Assembly (NCBI RefSeq): GCF_018449795.1
Contig: NZ_JAAVVE010000008.1
Coordinates: 62,001 to 126,000 of the forward strand
Direction of reading: 5' to 3'
Source of the DNA: Sphingomonas sp. dw_22
GTDB taxonomy: Bacteria > Pseudomonadota > Alphaproteobacteria > Sphingomonadales > Sphingomonadaceae
DNA length: 64,000 nucleotides
Shown: in pieces, positions 33,342 to 44,650 of the stretch
Position numbering within the stretch: position 1 is the stretch's first letter
Layout of the letters: each line of letters starts with the position of its first letter
The notes under the pieces: model-generated
The model's input: only the letters and a program-made list of their open reading frames with translations
Told to the model about the DNA's origin: nothing
Databases searched by the model: none
Translations under genes and position numbers: made by a program

Positions 33342-34613
33342 TCAGGGAGCGTGGACGACAGCTCCGCTCCGGACCACCAGCCTGACCCTTCGGAGCGCGG
33401 AAATATCCGCGAGCGGATCGCCCTCGACCGCGACCAGATCGGCGACCCGTCCCGCCGCTATGGCGCCGATCCGGTCTTCCATCCCAAGGATGCGGGCATT
33501 GCCCGAAGTCGCGACCAGCAGCGCATCGACCGGCGAAAGCCCCCATGCCGCCATCAGCTCGATCTCGCGCGCATTGTCGCCATGCGCGAACACGCCGGTA
33601 TCGCCACCGGCACACAGCGTCACCCCCGCCCGGATCGCCGCGGCGTAGCTGGCGCGCTTGGCGCGAATCGCCTCGGGCTCAGGCGCCGCGCCGTTCCAGC
33701 CGCCATAGCGCGTGATCGCCTCGGTCGCCGCGAGCGTCGGGCAAAAGGCGGTCCCATGCGCCTTCATCAGCGCGAAGATCTCAGGCGTGCCGTCATTGCC
33801 ATGCTCGATCGTATCGGCACCCGCCAGGATCGCGCGGCGCATCCCCTCGGGCGTGCTGGCATGGACCGCGACCTTGCGCCCGGCATCGTGCGCCGCCGCG
33901 ACGCCGGCCTTCATCTCGTCCAGGCTGAAGGTGGCGCGGCTCGGCTCGCCGGGCCCCCAGCGATAATCGGCATAGAATTTCACCCAGTCGGCGCCGTGCG
34001 CGATCTGGCGCCGCACCGCCGCGACCACGCCCTCGCCGCTGACCTCCTCCGCGCCCTGCGGCACGTCATAGGCATAGCCCTTCGGCCCATAGGCCCCGGT
34101 CGCCACCAGCGCGCGATTGGCGATCAGCAGCCGCGGACCGGGCACGATCCCCTGCTGGATCGCCGCCTTGAGGCCGGCATCAGCATCCCCCGCTCCTTCG
34201 GTGCCGAGATCGCGAACGGTGGTGAAGCCGGCCATCAGCGTCGCACGGGCATGCGCCACCGCCCGAGCGGTGCGCAGCGACAACGGCTCCTTCATCACCT
34301 GGTCGTTCCAGCTCGTCTCGTTGTACGGATGGAGGAACAGGTGGACGTGCAGGTCGATCAGGCCGGGAAGCAGCGTGGTTCCCGGCAGCGCGATCGTCTC
34401 GGCGCCGGCCGGCGCCACGACATCGGGACCGACCGCGACGATCCGGTCGCCTTCGACCAGCACCTTCCAGCCGGAATGCGCGACGCGGTCGACTGCGGTG
34501 AACACGCGGTCCGGGACCAGCAGCAGTGGATGCGGAGCCTGTGCCTCGGCCGGCAACGGCGCGAGCAGCAGAGCGAAGAGACAGGGCAGGAATCGTGCGA
34601 GCATCTGGATCAT
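33342..34613 (-). CDS. Secreted amidohydrolase (imidazolonepropionase/prolidase-like)
   Basis: A 423-residue metal-dependent hydrolase with a signal peptide (LARFLPCLFALLLAPLPAEAQA). The metal-binding HVH is in LIDLHVHLFLHP (about residue 89), and the bridging carboxylated lysine is in ADWVKFYADYR. Further His ligands lie in VAVHASTPEG and DTIEHGND, and the late Asp is GGDTGVFAHG. The pattern fits the amidohydrolase subfamily containing Sgx9260-type dipeptidases. The exported location suggests peptide or amide hydrolysis in the periplasm. An alternative start is Met4. The substrate is unproven. Confidence 0.9.
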   Translation of the reverse strand: MIQMLARFLPCLFALLLAPLPAEAQAPHPLLLVPDRVFTAVDRVAHSGWKVLVEGDRIVAVGPDVVAPAGAETIALPGTTLLPGLIDLHVHLFLHPYNETSWNDQVMKEPLSLRTARAVAHARATLMAGFTTVRDLGTEGAGDADAGLKAAIQQGIVPGPRLLIANRALVATGAYGPKGYAYDVPQGAEEVSGEGVVAAVRRQIAHGADWVKFYADYRWGPGEPSRATFSLDEMKAGVAAAHDAGRKVAVHASTPEGMRRAILAGADTIEHGNDGTPEIFALMKAHGTAFCPTLAATEAITRYGGWNGAAPEPEAIRAKRASYAAAIRAGVTLCAGGDTGVFAHGDNAREIELMAAWGLSPVDALLVATSGNARILGMEDRIGAIAAGRVADLVAVEGDPLADISALRRVRLVVRSGAVVHAP

Positions 34614-34649
34614 GCCGACACGGTGGCAGGCGATTCGCGATATTGCCAG

Positions 34650-35540
34650 CTAGAAGCGCGCCGTCATCGCCACCCCGACCGCGACCGCGCACACGCCCAG
34701 GATCTGCCGCGCTGTCAGCCCCTCGCGGAACAGCCGGTGCCCCGCCAGCGCCGCGATCGGCATCTCGATGACGCCGAGCGAGCGCACCGCCGCCGCTGGC
34801 GCCAGGTTGAGCGCCAGGAACCACCCCGAAGAAGCCAGCGCCCCGAACAGCCCTGCGCCGAGCGACTGGCGCCAGCCGGCCATCACCGCCCGCAATGCAT
34901 CGGGATCGCGCACGCCCAGATACAGCGTCAGCACCGCCGCCTGCACCGCCTGGACGATCGCGACGCTGGCCATCGCGGCGAAGAAGGGGTGCTGCGGCTC
35001 CATATGCAGCCCGGCATGGCGAAAAGCGTTGAGCGCGAAGCCGAAGCACAGTCCCGAGGCGATGCCGAGCGACACGCCCAGCACCGGATGCGCCGCCCCC
35101 TCGATCCTGCGCGGCCAGACCAGCACCGCGAGCCCCGCGGTCGTCACCGCCACGCCCGCCCAGCCGAGCGCGCTCAGATTGTCGTTGAACACCAGCAGCC
35201 CCGCGATCGCCGCGAGCGGCACCGAGCTTTGCTGGAGCGCCGTGCCCACCGCGAAGCCCGCATGGTGCATGGCAAGCAGCAGCGCGGCGGTGGCGATCAC
35301 CTGCGCCAGCGCGCCCGTGAGCGCGGGCCACCAGAAGGCCCCGCCGAACTGCGGATGCAGATCGGGCGTCACCGCGACCGCGATTGCCGTGAAGACCAGC
35401 GAAAACGGGAGGCCGAACAGGAAACGGACCAGCGTGGCGCCCCACGGCCCGGTCTGCGACATCATACCGCGCTGGAGGGCATTGCGCCCGACCTGGAAAC
35501 CGGCCGCCAACACAGTCGCCCCCGCCCAAACCCACGTCAC
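34650..35540 (-). CDS. EamA/DMT-family transporter
   Basis: A 296-residue inner-membrane protein with about ten helices in two EamA repeats (WAGATVLAAGFQVGRNALQRG…; SLGIASGLCFGFALNAFRH…). The GTG start at 35540 has AAGGAG at a proper distance and the first helix begins at once. Drug/metabolite transporters of this kind export small metabolites; the substrate is not inferable. It is upstream of the amidohydrolase on the same strand, separated by about 36 bases. Confidence 0.9.
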   Translation of the reverse strand: MTWVWAGATVLAAGFQVGRNALQRGMMSQTGPWGATLVRFLFGLPFSLVFTAIAVAVTPDLHPQFGGAFWWPALTGALAQVIATAALLLAMHHAGFAVGTALQQSSVPLAAIAGLLVFNDNLSALGWAGVAVTTAGLAVLVWPRRIEGAAHPVLGVSLGIASGLCFGFALNAFRHAGLHMEPQHPFFAAMASVAIVQAVQAAVLTLYLGVRDPDALRAVMAGWRQSLGAGLFGALASSGWFLALNLAPAAAVRSLGVIEMPIAALAGHRLFREGLTARQILGVCAVAVGVAMTARF

Positions 35541-35614
35541 CGTCGAATCTCCTTCGACCGCGCGGCTAGGCGCGTGGAGGACGCGGGGCAAGGTCCGCCC
35601 CCGCACCGCATATG

Positions 35615-35647
35615 AAAAAGCCCGCCGATCCTTCAGGACCGGCGGGC
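35615..35647 (-). terminator. Rho-independent terminator of tRNA-Val
   Basis: On the minus strand a strong stem (GCCCGCC with GGCGGGC, positions 35620-35647) with a four-base loop is followed by TTTTT (35619-35615). It begins 10 bases after the tRNA-Val CCA end. Confidence 0.88.
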
Positions 35648-35656
35648 TTCTCTACA

Positions 35657-35731
35657 TGGTGGGCGCGGCAAGGATTGAACTTGCGACCCCTGCGGTGTGA
35701 ACACAGTGCTCTACCACTGAGCTACGCGCCC
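35657..35731 (-). tRNA. tRNA-Val (CAC)
   Basis: A 75-base cloverleaf with encoded CCA. The acceptor GGGCGCG pairs with CGCGCCC and the D arm is GCTCAGTGGTAGAGC. The anticodon stem CTGTG/CGCAG frames the loop TTCACAC (anticodon CAC). The T loop is TTCAATC. It is followed by an intrinsic terminator. Confidence 0.95.
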
Positions 35732-35833
35732 CCGCCCCTTTTCAGAGGCTGGCTCTTCAGCCGAAACGGGAAGCGGGCCTTTAGGCTGTGCGAGGTGCGC
35801 TGTCCAGCCCCTCGAAGACCCGCAATCGTCAGA

Positions 35834-36106
35834 TCAGTTGACCGAATCCTTCAGGCCCTTGCCGGCCTTGAACTTCGGCTGGTTGGACGCCTTGATCGTC
35901 ATTTCCTCGCCGGTGCGGGGGTTGCGGCCGGTCGACGCCTTGCGCTTGCTGACCGAGAAAGTCCCAAAGCCGACCAGGCGAACCTCGTCACCCTTTTTGA
36001 GCGCCGCCGAGATCGCGTCGAAAACAGCTTCCACGGCCTTGCTGGCATCGCCTTTGGCCAGGCCCGAGGTGTCGGCAACCTGTCCGATCAGCTCCTGCTT
36101 ATTCAT
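35834..36106 (-). CDS. hupB: DNA-binding protein HU
   Basis: A 90-residue nucleoid protein of the HU/IHF family. The DNA-binding arm signature is VGFGTFSVSKRKASTGRNPRTGEEM (residues 45-69), and the N-terminus MNKQELIGQVA is typical of HU-beta. It lies directly downstream of lon on the same strand, as in E. coli. A putative -10 (TATAGG) is upstream at about 36130, so it is probably transcribed from its own promoter as well. Confidence 0.97.
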   Translation of the reverse strand: MNKQELIGQVADTSGLAKGDASKAVEAVFDAISAALKKGDEVRLVGFGTFSVSKRKASTGRNPRTGEEMTIKASNQPKFKAGKGLKDSVN

Positions 36107-36251
36107 CTTGGTGGTTTCCCCCTTGTCCTATATCATCAATGGATTGAGTCGCGGCGCCAAAAGCCGGTGTGTCAGTCAGCACGGCCCAGCGGCCGCTGTC
36201 AAAACCTTTCAGCCGGTTTTCAGCGCCGTGCGGCGAAACAATCATGCCTCA

Positions 36252-38648
<2,397 letters not shown>

Positions 38649-38688
38649 GGATACTCCGGGTCGGCCCGACGGGGCCCTTGTTTCCACT

Positions 38689-38719
38689 ATATATGGGGCA
38701 CGCGCCAGCGGCATCAATC
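38689..38719 (-). promoter_or_regulatory. Probable RpoH (heat-shock) promoter of lon
   Basis: On the minus strand CCCCATATAT (38689-38698) matches the sigma-32 -10 box. A TTGA core (38714-38717) stands at about the right distance as a -35. The pair lies 41-70 bases upstream of the lon start, a gene commonly under RpoH. Confidence 0.6.
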
Positions 38720-38882
38720 GTCGGATGGGATTAACGCGCCGATCACCGGTCTGTGCCACGCCGGCTGCGCCCTTCGCGGCACGGGCCCAGGCGGTTTTGG
38801 CCGCGCACCCGATCGACAATCATCTGCATTTCCACATCATCATGGACCGTTTCACCATCGAACCCGCCTGAAGGAGGCTCCT

Positions 38883-40592
38883 ATCACCCCTCGCCTGCTC
38901 CTCGCCGCCAGCATGCTGGCGCTTATCGCCTCCCCCGCGCTCGCCCAGAAGCGCGGCGAGCCGCCGATCACCGCGACCACCCAGGCATCGGGCGGCCCGA
39001 TCGATCCGGCGCGCGCCGCGCTGCATCTCGAGCATGTCGATCTGGCGATCGAAGTCTTTCCCGACACCAACCGGCTGCAAGGCACCGCGACGCTCACGCT
39101 CACCACGTCCGAGCCCCAGACTCGGCTCCTGATCGATCTCGACAGGAACCTGCCCGTCTCCGCGCTGAGCCTCGACGGCAAGGCGCTGGACGCCGGCAAA
39201 TGGTCGAATCCCGAAGGCCGGCTGGCGATCGCCCTGCCCCGTCCGCTCAAGGCCGGCGGCCGCGCGGTCGTCCGCATCGTCTATGGCGGCACGCCGCACG
39301 TCGCGGTGCGCGCGCCCTGGGACGACGGCCTCGTCTGGGCCAAGACGCCCGGCACGCAGAAGCCCTGGGTCGCCACCACCGCCGAGGGCTATGGCTGCGA
39401 CCTGTTCTGGCCGTGCCTCGATTTCCCCAAGGGCGAGCCGGACATGGTCGATCTGCACATCACCGTCCCCGCCGGGCTGAAGGCGCCCGCCAACGGCACG
39501 CTCCAGAAGATCGACACGCTGCCCGACGGCCGCACCACCTGGCACTGGAAGGCGCGCAGCCCGAATCCCTATTCGGTGGCGATCGACGTCGCGCCCTATG
39601 AGGAAGTGTCGGGCGTCTATCTCAGCCGCTTCGGGCCGAAGATTCCGATGAACTATTGGTATCTGCCCGGCCGCGAGGCCAAGGCGGCTGCGCTGTTCCA
39701 GGAATTCGCGCCCACGCTCGATTTCTACGAGAGCCTGATCGGTCCCTATCCCTGGTATGACGAGAAGGTCGGCGTGGTCGAGACGCCCCATCTCGGCATG
39801 GAGCACCAGACGATCAACGCCTATGGCAACAATTACCGAAAGACGCCGAGCGGGTTCGACGAGATCTTCCAGCACGAGCTGGGCCATGAATGGTTCGGCA
39901 ACCAGATGTCGGCCGCCAATTGGGACGATTACTGGCTGCACGAGGGCTATGCGCAGTACATGCAGCCGCTTTACGGCCGCTGGCGCGAGGGCGAGGCCCG
40001 CTATGCCGTCATGATGGACGAGTTCCGCCTCCAGATCCGCAACCATGCGCCGATCGTCTCGGGCCGGATCCTGACCGAGGAGGAGGTCTATGAGGACGAG
40101 AAGGGCGGCCCCGGCCAGGACATCTACGTCAAGGGCGCCTGGGTGCTCCACACGCTACGCAACCTGATCGGCGACGACAAGTTCTTCGAAGTCACGCGCC
40201 GTCTCGTCTATGGCCGCCCCGATCCCAAGCCCGGCAACTTCAAGCCGCGCTTAAGCTCCACGCCCGAATATATCGCCATCGTCAACCAGGTGACGGGCAC
40301 CGACATGAACTGGTTCTTCGACGTCTATCTGAAGCAAGCCGCGCTTCCCGAACTGATCGAAACCCGTACCGGCGACACGCTGTCGCTCAAATGGAAGACG
40401 CCGAACGACAGGCCCTTCCCGCTGCCGATCGAAGTGCAGGTCGACGGCAAGGTCCGGCTGGTCGCCATGCCCGGCGGCACGGCGGCGCTGGACGTGCCCG
40501 CCGGGGCGCATGTCGTGATCGATCCCGATTCGCGCGTGCTGCGGCGTTCCGAAGCGGTCGAGGCGTTTCAGAAGCAGGTGAGGATCAGATGA
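38883..40592 (+). CDS. M1-family metallopeptidase with apparent ATC start
   Basis: A 569-residue exported zinc aminopeptidase. The zinc motif is HELGHEWFGN (331-340) with the third ligand Glu354 (WLHEGYAQY), and the exopeptidase motif GMEHQ (305-309) replaces GAMEN. The signal peptide runs TPRLLLAASMLALIASPALA|Q. A perfect AAGGAGG (38871-38877) lies 5 bases before ATC at 38883. No in-frame ATG, GTG or TTG exists in the preceding 180 bases. The next ATG (38913) would halve the signal peptide. So either ATC is the initiator or an A-T-G has mutated. Confidence 0.9.
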   Translation: MTPRLLLAASMLALIASPALAQKRGEPPITATTQASGGPIDPARAALHLEHVDLAIEVFPDTNRLQGTATLTLTTSEPQTRLLIDLDRNLPVSALSLDGKALDAGKWSNPEGRLAIALPRPLKAGGRAVVRIVYGGTPHVAVRAPWDDGLVWAKTPGTQKPWVATTAEGYGCDLFWPCLDFPKGEPDMVDLHITVPAGLKAPANGTLQKIDTLPDGRTTWHWKARSPNPYSVAIDVAPYEEVSGVYLSRFGPKIPMNYWYLPGREAKAAALFQEFAPTLDFYESLIGPYPWYDEKVGVVETPHLGMEHQTINAYGNNYRKTPSGFDEIFQHELGHEWFGNQMSAANWDDYWLHEGYAQYMQPLYGRWREGEARYAVMMDEFRLQIRNHAPIVSGRILTEEEVYEDEKGGPGQDIYVKGAWVLHTLRNLIGDDKFFEVTRRLVYGRPDPKPGNFKPRLSSTPEYIAIVNQVTGTDMNWFFDVYLKQAALPELIETRTGDTLSLKWKTPNDRPFPLPIEVQVDGKVRLVAMPGGTAALDVPAGAHVVIDPDSRVLRRSEAVEAFQKQVRIR

Positions 40593-40806
40593 GATAATCG
40601 CCCTGATCCACCCCGAACCCGCCGGCCAGACCGCGCTGGAGGCGATGGCGCTCGCGTTCGGCCATTGGCGCTGGTTCGGCCTCGGCGTACCGCTCTATAC
40701 GATCGGCACCGGGATGCGCGTCGCCAAGGACGAAAAGCTGCTCCGCACGCAGTTCGGTGCCGTCAATCAAGCCGAGCCCAAGAGCAACGAACCGCGCTTC
40801 CTAGCC
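40593..40806 (+). pseudogene. Remnant of isoprenylcysteine methyltransferase-like membrane protein
   Basis: After the aminopeptidase stop the plus strand can be read as IALIHPEPAGQ, then WRWFGLGVPLYTIGTGMRVAKDEKLLRTQFG. The last part is the C-terminal signature of ICMT/PEMT-type methyltransferases (GTxxRxxxEExLLxxxFG). No start or upstream membrane domains are present, and the frame runs into the opposite-strand gene. It is best explained as the tail of a decayed gene. Family identity is by eye. Confidence 0.42.
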
Positions 40807-41421
40807 GTCAGGCCTCAGCACCTTCGCCAGCACATAGGCGAAGAGGATCTGCCAAGGCGTGTAGATCTTGAGCAACTGCACCAGCGCCTCGAACGGCGTC
40901 TCGCCGCTGGCCCCGGTCGTCAGGTAGAGATAGACGGTCAGGCTGCCAGTCATGGCGAGCAGCACGGTGCCGAACACCGCGAACACGAGCGTCGCCGCAC
41001 CGGATCGGAGCAGCCCGAACAGCGCGCACAGCCCTAGCGATGCCGCCGCTCCCACCGCGCCCCCGGCAAAGCCCGCCAGCAGCGAAGGCTCGGGAAGCAG
41101 GCCCGTCTGCCGGTGCGTCGCAAGCGCTGCCTGCACGCCCAGATAATGCGCCGCCGTGAAGCCGATCAGGAGCACCGCCGCTTTCGCCCAGAGCCGGTGC
41201 TGTCGCCCTTTCCAGACCAAGGGCGCGGCGAGAAGCGGAGTCGCCCAGATGGCGCCATTGGGAACCTGGAAATAGAGCACCAGTGCCAGGCCGATCACAA
41301 ACAAGATGTGACCAAGCACCAGCCACTTGAAAGCTTCGAATGCGGCCCAGTCCAGCGCAAGATCGAACGGCGAGTGGAACTCGCGGGGATCTTCGTCCTC
41401 AAGGATGACTGCATCAGACAT
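40801..41421 (-). CDS. Unknown five/six-helix membrane protein
   Basis: A 206-residue protein with an acidic N-terminus (MSDAVILEDEDPREFHSPFDLALDW) and about six hydrophobic segments (about 31-50, 56-68, 78-90, 110-135, 143-165, 187-200). I do not recognise the family. It is monocistronic. An FNR/FixK-type box sits 51 bases upstream with a -10-like TACAAG at class II spacing, so a role under low oxygen is plausible. The downstream end overlaps the tail of the methyltransferase remnant on the other strand. Confidence 0.8.
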   Translation of the reverse strand: MSDAVILEDEDPREFHSPFDLALDWAAFEAFKWLVLGHILFVIGLALVLYFQVPNGAIWATPLLAAPLVWKGRQHRLWAKAAVLLIGFTAAHYLGVQAALATHRQTGLLPEPSLLAGFAGGAVGAAASLGLCALFGLLRSGAATLVFAVFGTVLLAMTGSLTVYLYLTTGASGETPFEALVQLLKIYTPWQILFAYVLAKVLRPDG

Positions 41422-41444
41422 AGGAACCTCTCCCTTATCCGATT

Positions 41445-41485
41445 CTTGTATGACTTATCGTGCGCCTCTCCTTGACGCAGGTCAA
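41445..41485 (-). promoter_or_regulatory. FNR/FixK-type box and -10 of membrane protein gene
   Basis: TTGACGCAGGTCAA (41472-41485) fits the anaerobox TTGAY-N4-RTCAA exactly and is palindromic outside its centre. TACAAG on the minus strand (41445-41450) is centred 31 bases from the box centre, the spacing of a class II FNR promoter (-41.5 and -10). Confidence 0.6.
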
Positions 41486-41630
41486 CAAAAGCCGATCTTG
41501 CGGTGCAGCATTCACCAGGCCCACGAACGGCCCGGAAGTTCCGGCTTTACACGAGATCCCGCGACACGATCATGTGACGCCCGCGACGGCCCCGGCGGCG
41601 GGGATGTCCGGACGAGACGGGCGAAGCAAA

Positions 41631-41655
41631 GACGATAGTGAGAATTGCTATCGTC
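41631..41655 (-). terminator. Hairpin overlapping stop codon of NAD(P)-binding gene
   Basis: GACGATAG (41631-41638) and CTATCGTC (41648-41655) form a perfect stem around TGAGAATTG. On the minus strand it begins within the last codons of the 41648-42253 gene, includes its TAG, and is followed by TTTG. Confidence 0.5.
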
Positions 41656-42253
41656 CGGGTCGCGAGGCGACGACCGACTCCACCAGTCGCTTCGCGATGT
41701 TGGCGACCGGATTGATGCGAAGCCCACGCGGCAGCAGCGGACGGAGCAGCGTCGCCAGAGGGAACACCACCCGTTCCGCGAGCCTGAATTCCGCGCGATG
41801 ACCGCCGATCATGCCCGGCCGGACGATGGTGAGCGAGCGGAACCCGATATTGCCCATATCCCTCTCCAACTCGCCTTTCACCCGGCAGTAGAACAGGGGT
41901 ATGGAGAGCGAGGCCCCCGGAGAGGAGATCAGCGCGCAGGACTCCGCGCCGTTCCGGTGGGCGAGCTTCGCGAACGCCAGCGGCAGTTCATAGCCCACAT
42001 GACGAAAAGCCTCCTTCGATCCGGCCTTTCCGATCGTGGTCCCCAGCGCGCAGATGACGGCATCCACGGTCCAGCCGGCGGCCTGCGGGAGCAGGGCATC
42101 AAGATCGGCCGCAACCGGGTTCACCAGTCTCGCGTGACCGGGGAGAGGCCGCCGCGTCGGGGCGATGACCTGTTCGATCCGGGCATCCTCAAGCGCCAGC
42201 CGAAGCGCCACCGCCCCGGCATGCCCTGTGGCACCCAGCATCAGTATCTTCAT
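41648..42253 (-). CDS. NAD(P)-binding oxidoreductase-like protein (atypical SDR)
   Basis: A 201-residue protein with an N-terminal dinucleotide motif LMLGATGHAG (residues 4-13) and the atypical-SDR pattern (VICALGTTIGKAGSKEAFRHVGYELP; LISSPGASLSIPLFYCRVKGELE). The YCRVKGELE segment carries the Tyr-x3-Lys pair. It resembles HTATIP2/YbjT-type NAD(P)H-binding proteins. The ATG at 42253 has GGAGG 8 bases upstream. It is separated from clpX by 194 bases with no clear feature. Confidence 0.85.
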   Translation of the reverse strand: MKILMLGATGHAGAVALRLALEDARIEQVIAPTRRPLPGHARLVNPVAADLDALLPQAAGWTVDAVICALGTTIGKAGSKEAFRHVGYELPLAFAKLAHRNGAESCALISSPGASLSIPLFYCRVKGELERDMGNIGFRSLTIVRPGMIGGHRAEFRLAERVVFPLATLLRPLLPRGLRINPVANIAKRLVESVVASRPGR

Positions 42254-42447
42254 GATCGCCTCCAAGGCCGGCTAACCGCCGGCTCCGTCTGGAAACTCGG
42301 AGCGCGCGAATTGAATCGAAATATACGCAGGCGTGGAAGCGCGAGCACCTTTCGCGATTTCCGCAAAGACCCGGCTTTCAGCAAAATCGGGCGACAGCTC
42401 GCCGTGGCTCGGCCTTGCCTCAGCCGAGCCCGGTTCGGCGGCGCGCG

Positions 42448-43713
42448 TTACGCGGCGCCGCCGGCCTTTTCCTTCTTGGCATAGACGCGGACCGGATCCT
42501 TGCGGCCCTCCACCACGTCCTTGTCGATCATCACCTCGTCGACGCCGTCCATGCTGGGCAGGTCGAACATCGTGTCGAGCAATATCCCTTCCAGGATCGA
42601 GCGAAGTCCGCGCGCGCCGGTCTTGCGCTCGATCGCCCTCTTCGAGATCGAGACGAGCGCATCCTCGTTGAAGCCGAGCTTCACCGCCTCCATGTCGAAC
42701 AGCTTCTGATACTGCTTCACCAGCGCGTTCTTCGGCTCGGTCAGGATCTTGATGAGCGCCGTGACGTCGAGATCCTCCAGCGTCGCGATCACCGGCAAAC
42801 GGCCGACGAATTCGGGGATCAGGCCGAACTTGAGCAGATCCTCCGGCTCGGTCTGGCGCAGCAGCTCGCCGGTGCGCCGCTCCTCGGGAGCGGCCACATA
42901 GGCGCCGAAACCGATCGACTTGCCCTGCAGGCGATCGCCGATGATCTTCTCGAGGCCCGAGAAAGCGCCACCGCAGATGAACAGGATGTTGGTCGTATCG
43001 ACCTGGAGGAACTCCTGCTGCGGATGCTTGCGGCCGCCCTGCGGGGGCACCGACGCGGTGGTGCCTTCCATCAGCTTGAGCAGCGCCTGCTGCACGCCCT
43101 CGCCCGACACGTCGCGCGTGATCGAGGGATTCTCGGCCTTGCGCGAAATCTTGTCGATCTCGTCGATATAGACGATGCCGCGCTGCGCCCGCTCGACATT
43201 ATAGTCGGACGCCTGGAGCAGCTTCAGGATGATGTTCTCGACATCCTCGCCGACATAGCCCGCCTCGGTGAGCGTGGTCGCGTCCGCCATGGTGAAGGGC
43301 ACGTCGAGGATGCGCGCCAGCGTCTGCGCCAGCAGCGTCTTGCCGCAGCCGGTGGGGCCGACGAGCAGGATGTTCGACTTGGCGAGCTCGACGTCCGCGC
43401 CCTTGGCGCCGTGGTTGAGCCGCTTGTAGTGGTTGTGCACCGCGACCGAGAGCACGCGCTTGGCCTGCTTCTGCCCGATCACATAATCGTCGAGCACGTC
43501 GCAGATCTCCTGCGGCGTGGGAACGCCACCGTCCTTCTTGCTGACGAGGCTCGACTTGGTCTCCTCGCGGATGATGTCATTGCACAGCTCGACGCATTCA
43601 TCGCAGATGAACACTGTCGGTCCCGCGATGAGCTTGCGGACCTCGTGCTGCGACTTGCCGCAGAAGGAGCAATAAAGCGTGCTCTTCGAGTCACCGCCGC
43701 TGAGCTTGGTCAT
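42448..43713 (-). CDS. clpX: ClpXP protease ATPase subunit ClpX
   Basis: A 421-residue AAA+ unfoldase. The N-terminal zinc-binding domain has four Cys (YCSFCGKSQ…FICDECVEL). Walker A is [13 protein letters not shown], Walker B is [10 protein letters not shown], and the pore/sensor regions [17 protein letters not shown] and [11 protein letters not shown] are intact. It recognises tagged proteins and feeds ClpP, encoded 152 bases upstream on the same strand. Unlike most genomes, lon is not directly downstream: an NAD(P)-binding gene, a membrane protein gene and an M1 peptidase intervene. Confidence 0.98.
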   Translation of the reverse strand: MTKLSGGDSKSTLYCSFCGKSQHEVRKLIAGPTVFICDECVELCNDIIREETKSSLVSKKDGGVPTPQEICDVLDDYVIGQKQAKRVLSVAVHNHYKRLNHGAKGADVELAKSNILLVGPTGCGKTLLAQTLARILDVPFTMADATTLTEAGYVGEDVENIILKLLQASDYNVERAQRGIVYIDEIDKISRKAENPSITRDVSGEGVQQALLKLMEGTTASVPPQGGRKHPQQEFLQVDTTNILFICGGAFSGLEKIIGDRLQGKSIGFGAYVAAPEERRTGELLRQTEPEDLLKFGLIPEFVGRLPVIATLEDLDVTALIKILTEPKNALVKQYQKLFDMEAVKLGFNEDALVSISKRAIERKTGARGLRSILEGILLDTMFDLPSMDGVDEVMIDKDVVEGRKDPVRVYAKKEKAGGAA

Positions 43714-43864
43714 TCAATCCATCCTTCGCGCCTCGTGGCGCGGTTACTCCGGCCCGCCATCCTACACGCGGGCCGATTTCCGGCAATCCAAAATCGGCCC
43801 GCTCCACACACGGTTCCGCCGAGCTCGGCGGATATGCGGGCCGATCAGGACTACCGCTATAGTG

Positions 43865-44521
43865 TTAAGCGGTCGCTGACGAGTCCTCGCTCGGCATCGG
43901 GCGCTTGTCATAGACTTCGTCGATCAGGCCGAATTCCTTCGCCTCGTTCGCCTCGAGGAAGGTATCGCGGTCCATCGCCCGCTCGATCCTTTCCAGCGGC
44001 TGACCGGTGTACTTCGCATACAGGTCGTTCATCGACTTGCGAATACGGAGAATCTCCTTGGCCTGGATCTCGATGTCCGAGGCCATGCCCTGGGCGCCGC
44101 CCGAAGGCTGGTGGATCATGATCCGCGCATTGGTGAGCGCCACGCGCAGGCCCGGTTCGCCCGATGCCAGCAGGAAGCTGCCCATCGACGCCGCCTGGCC
44201 GATGCACACCGTGCCGACGCGCGGACGGATATACTGCATCGTGTCGTGGATCGCCATGCCGGCGGTCACCACGCCGCCCGGCGAGTTGATGTACATCCAG
44301 ATGTCCTTCTTCGGGTTCTCGGACTCGAGGAAGAGGAGCTGGGCGGTAATCAGCGACGCCATATGATCCTCGACCGCACCGGTCACGAAGACGATGCGCT
44401 CGCGCAGCAGCCGCGAATAGATGTCGAAGCTGCGCTCGCCGCGGCTCGACTGTTCGATAACGATAGGAACGAGGCCACCAGTGACGGGATCGATGGTCAT
44501 CTGACCAGAAAGCGGATGCAT
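43865..44521 (-). CDS. clpP: ATP-dependent Clp protease proteolytic subunit
   Basis: A 218-residue serine protease subunit of ClpXP. The catalytic Ser is in [15 protein letters not shown], His in IMIHQPSGG, and the Asp follows in [13 protein letters not shown]. The core ([20 protein letters not shown]) is standard. The start at 44521 ([11 protein letters not shown]) has GAGAA 8 bases upstream; a start five codons earlier (MRIPN) is also possible. It is the first gene of the clpP-clpX unit. Confidence 0.97.
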   Translation of the reverse strand: MHPLSGQMTIDPVTGGLVPIVIEQSSRGERSFDIYSRLLRERIVFVTGAVEDHMASLITAQLLFLESENPKKDIWMYINSPGGVVTAGMAIHDTMQYIRPRVGTVCIGQAASMGSFLLASGEPGLRVALTNARIMIHQPSGGAQGMASDIEIQAKEILRIRKSMNDLYAKYTGQPLERIERAMDRDTFLEANEAKEFGLIDEVYDKRPMPSEDSSATA

Positions 44522-44650
44522 GTTCGGGATTCTCATGATTGTTGTGTTTGCCCAGCACCCAACATCGGCGCTCGGATTGGTTGGCGCAAGAGGGCAACGC
44601 AGTGAACGCCGAGCATTGCCGCGTTCGGGCGAAGCGCCCAGAACATCCGC

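Noticed and set aside
33303..35615. A 770-codon frame antisense to the amidohydrolase and EamA genes
   Set aside because: Arg-rich composition and no motifs; both opposite-strand genes have clear families, signal peptide and ribosome sites.
44522..44650. Heat-shock promoter in front of clpP
   Set aside because: A CTTG is present but the -10 region lacks a CCATAT-like box at the right distance.
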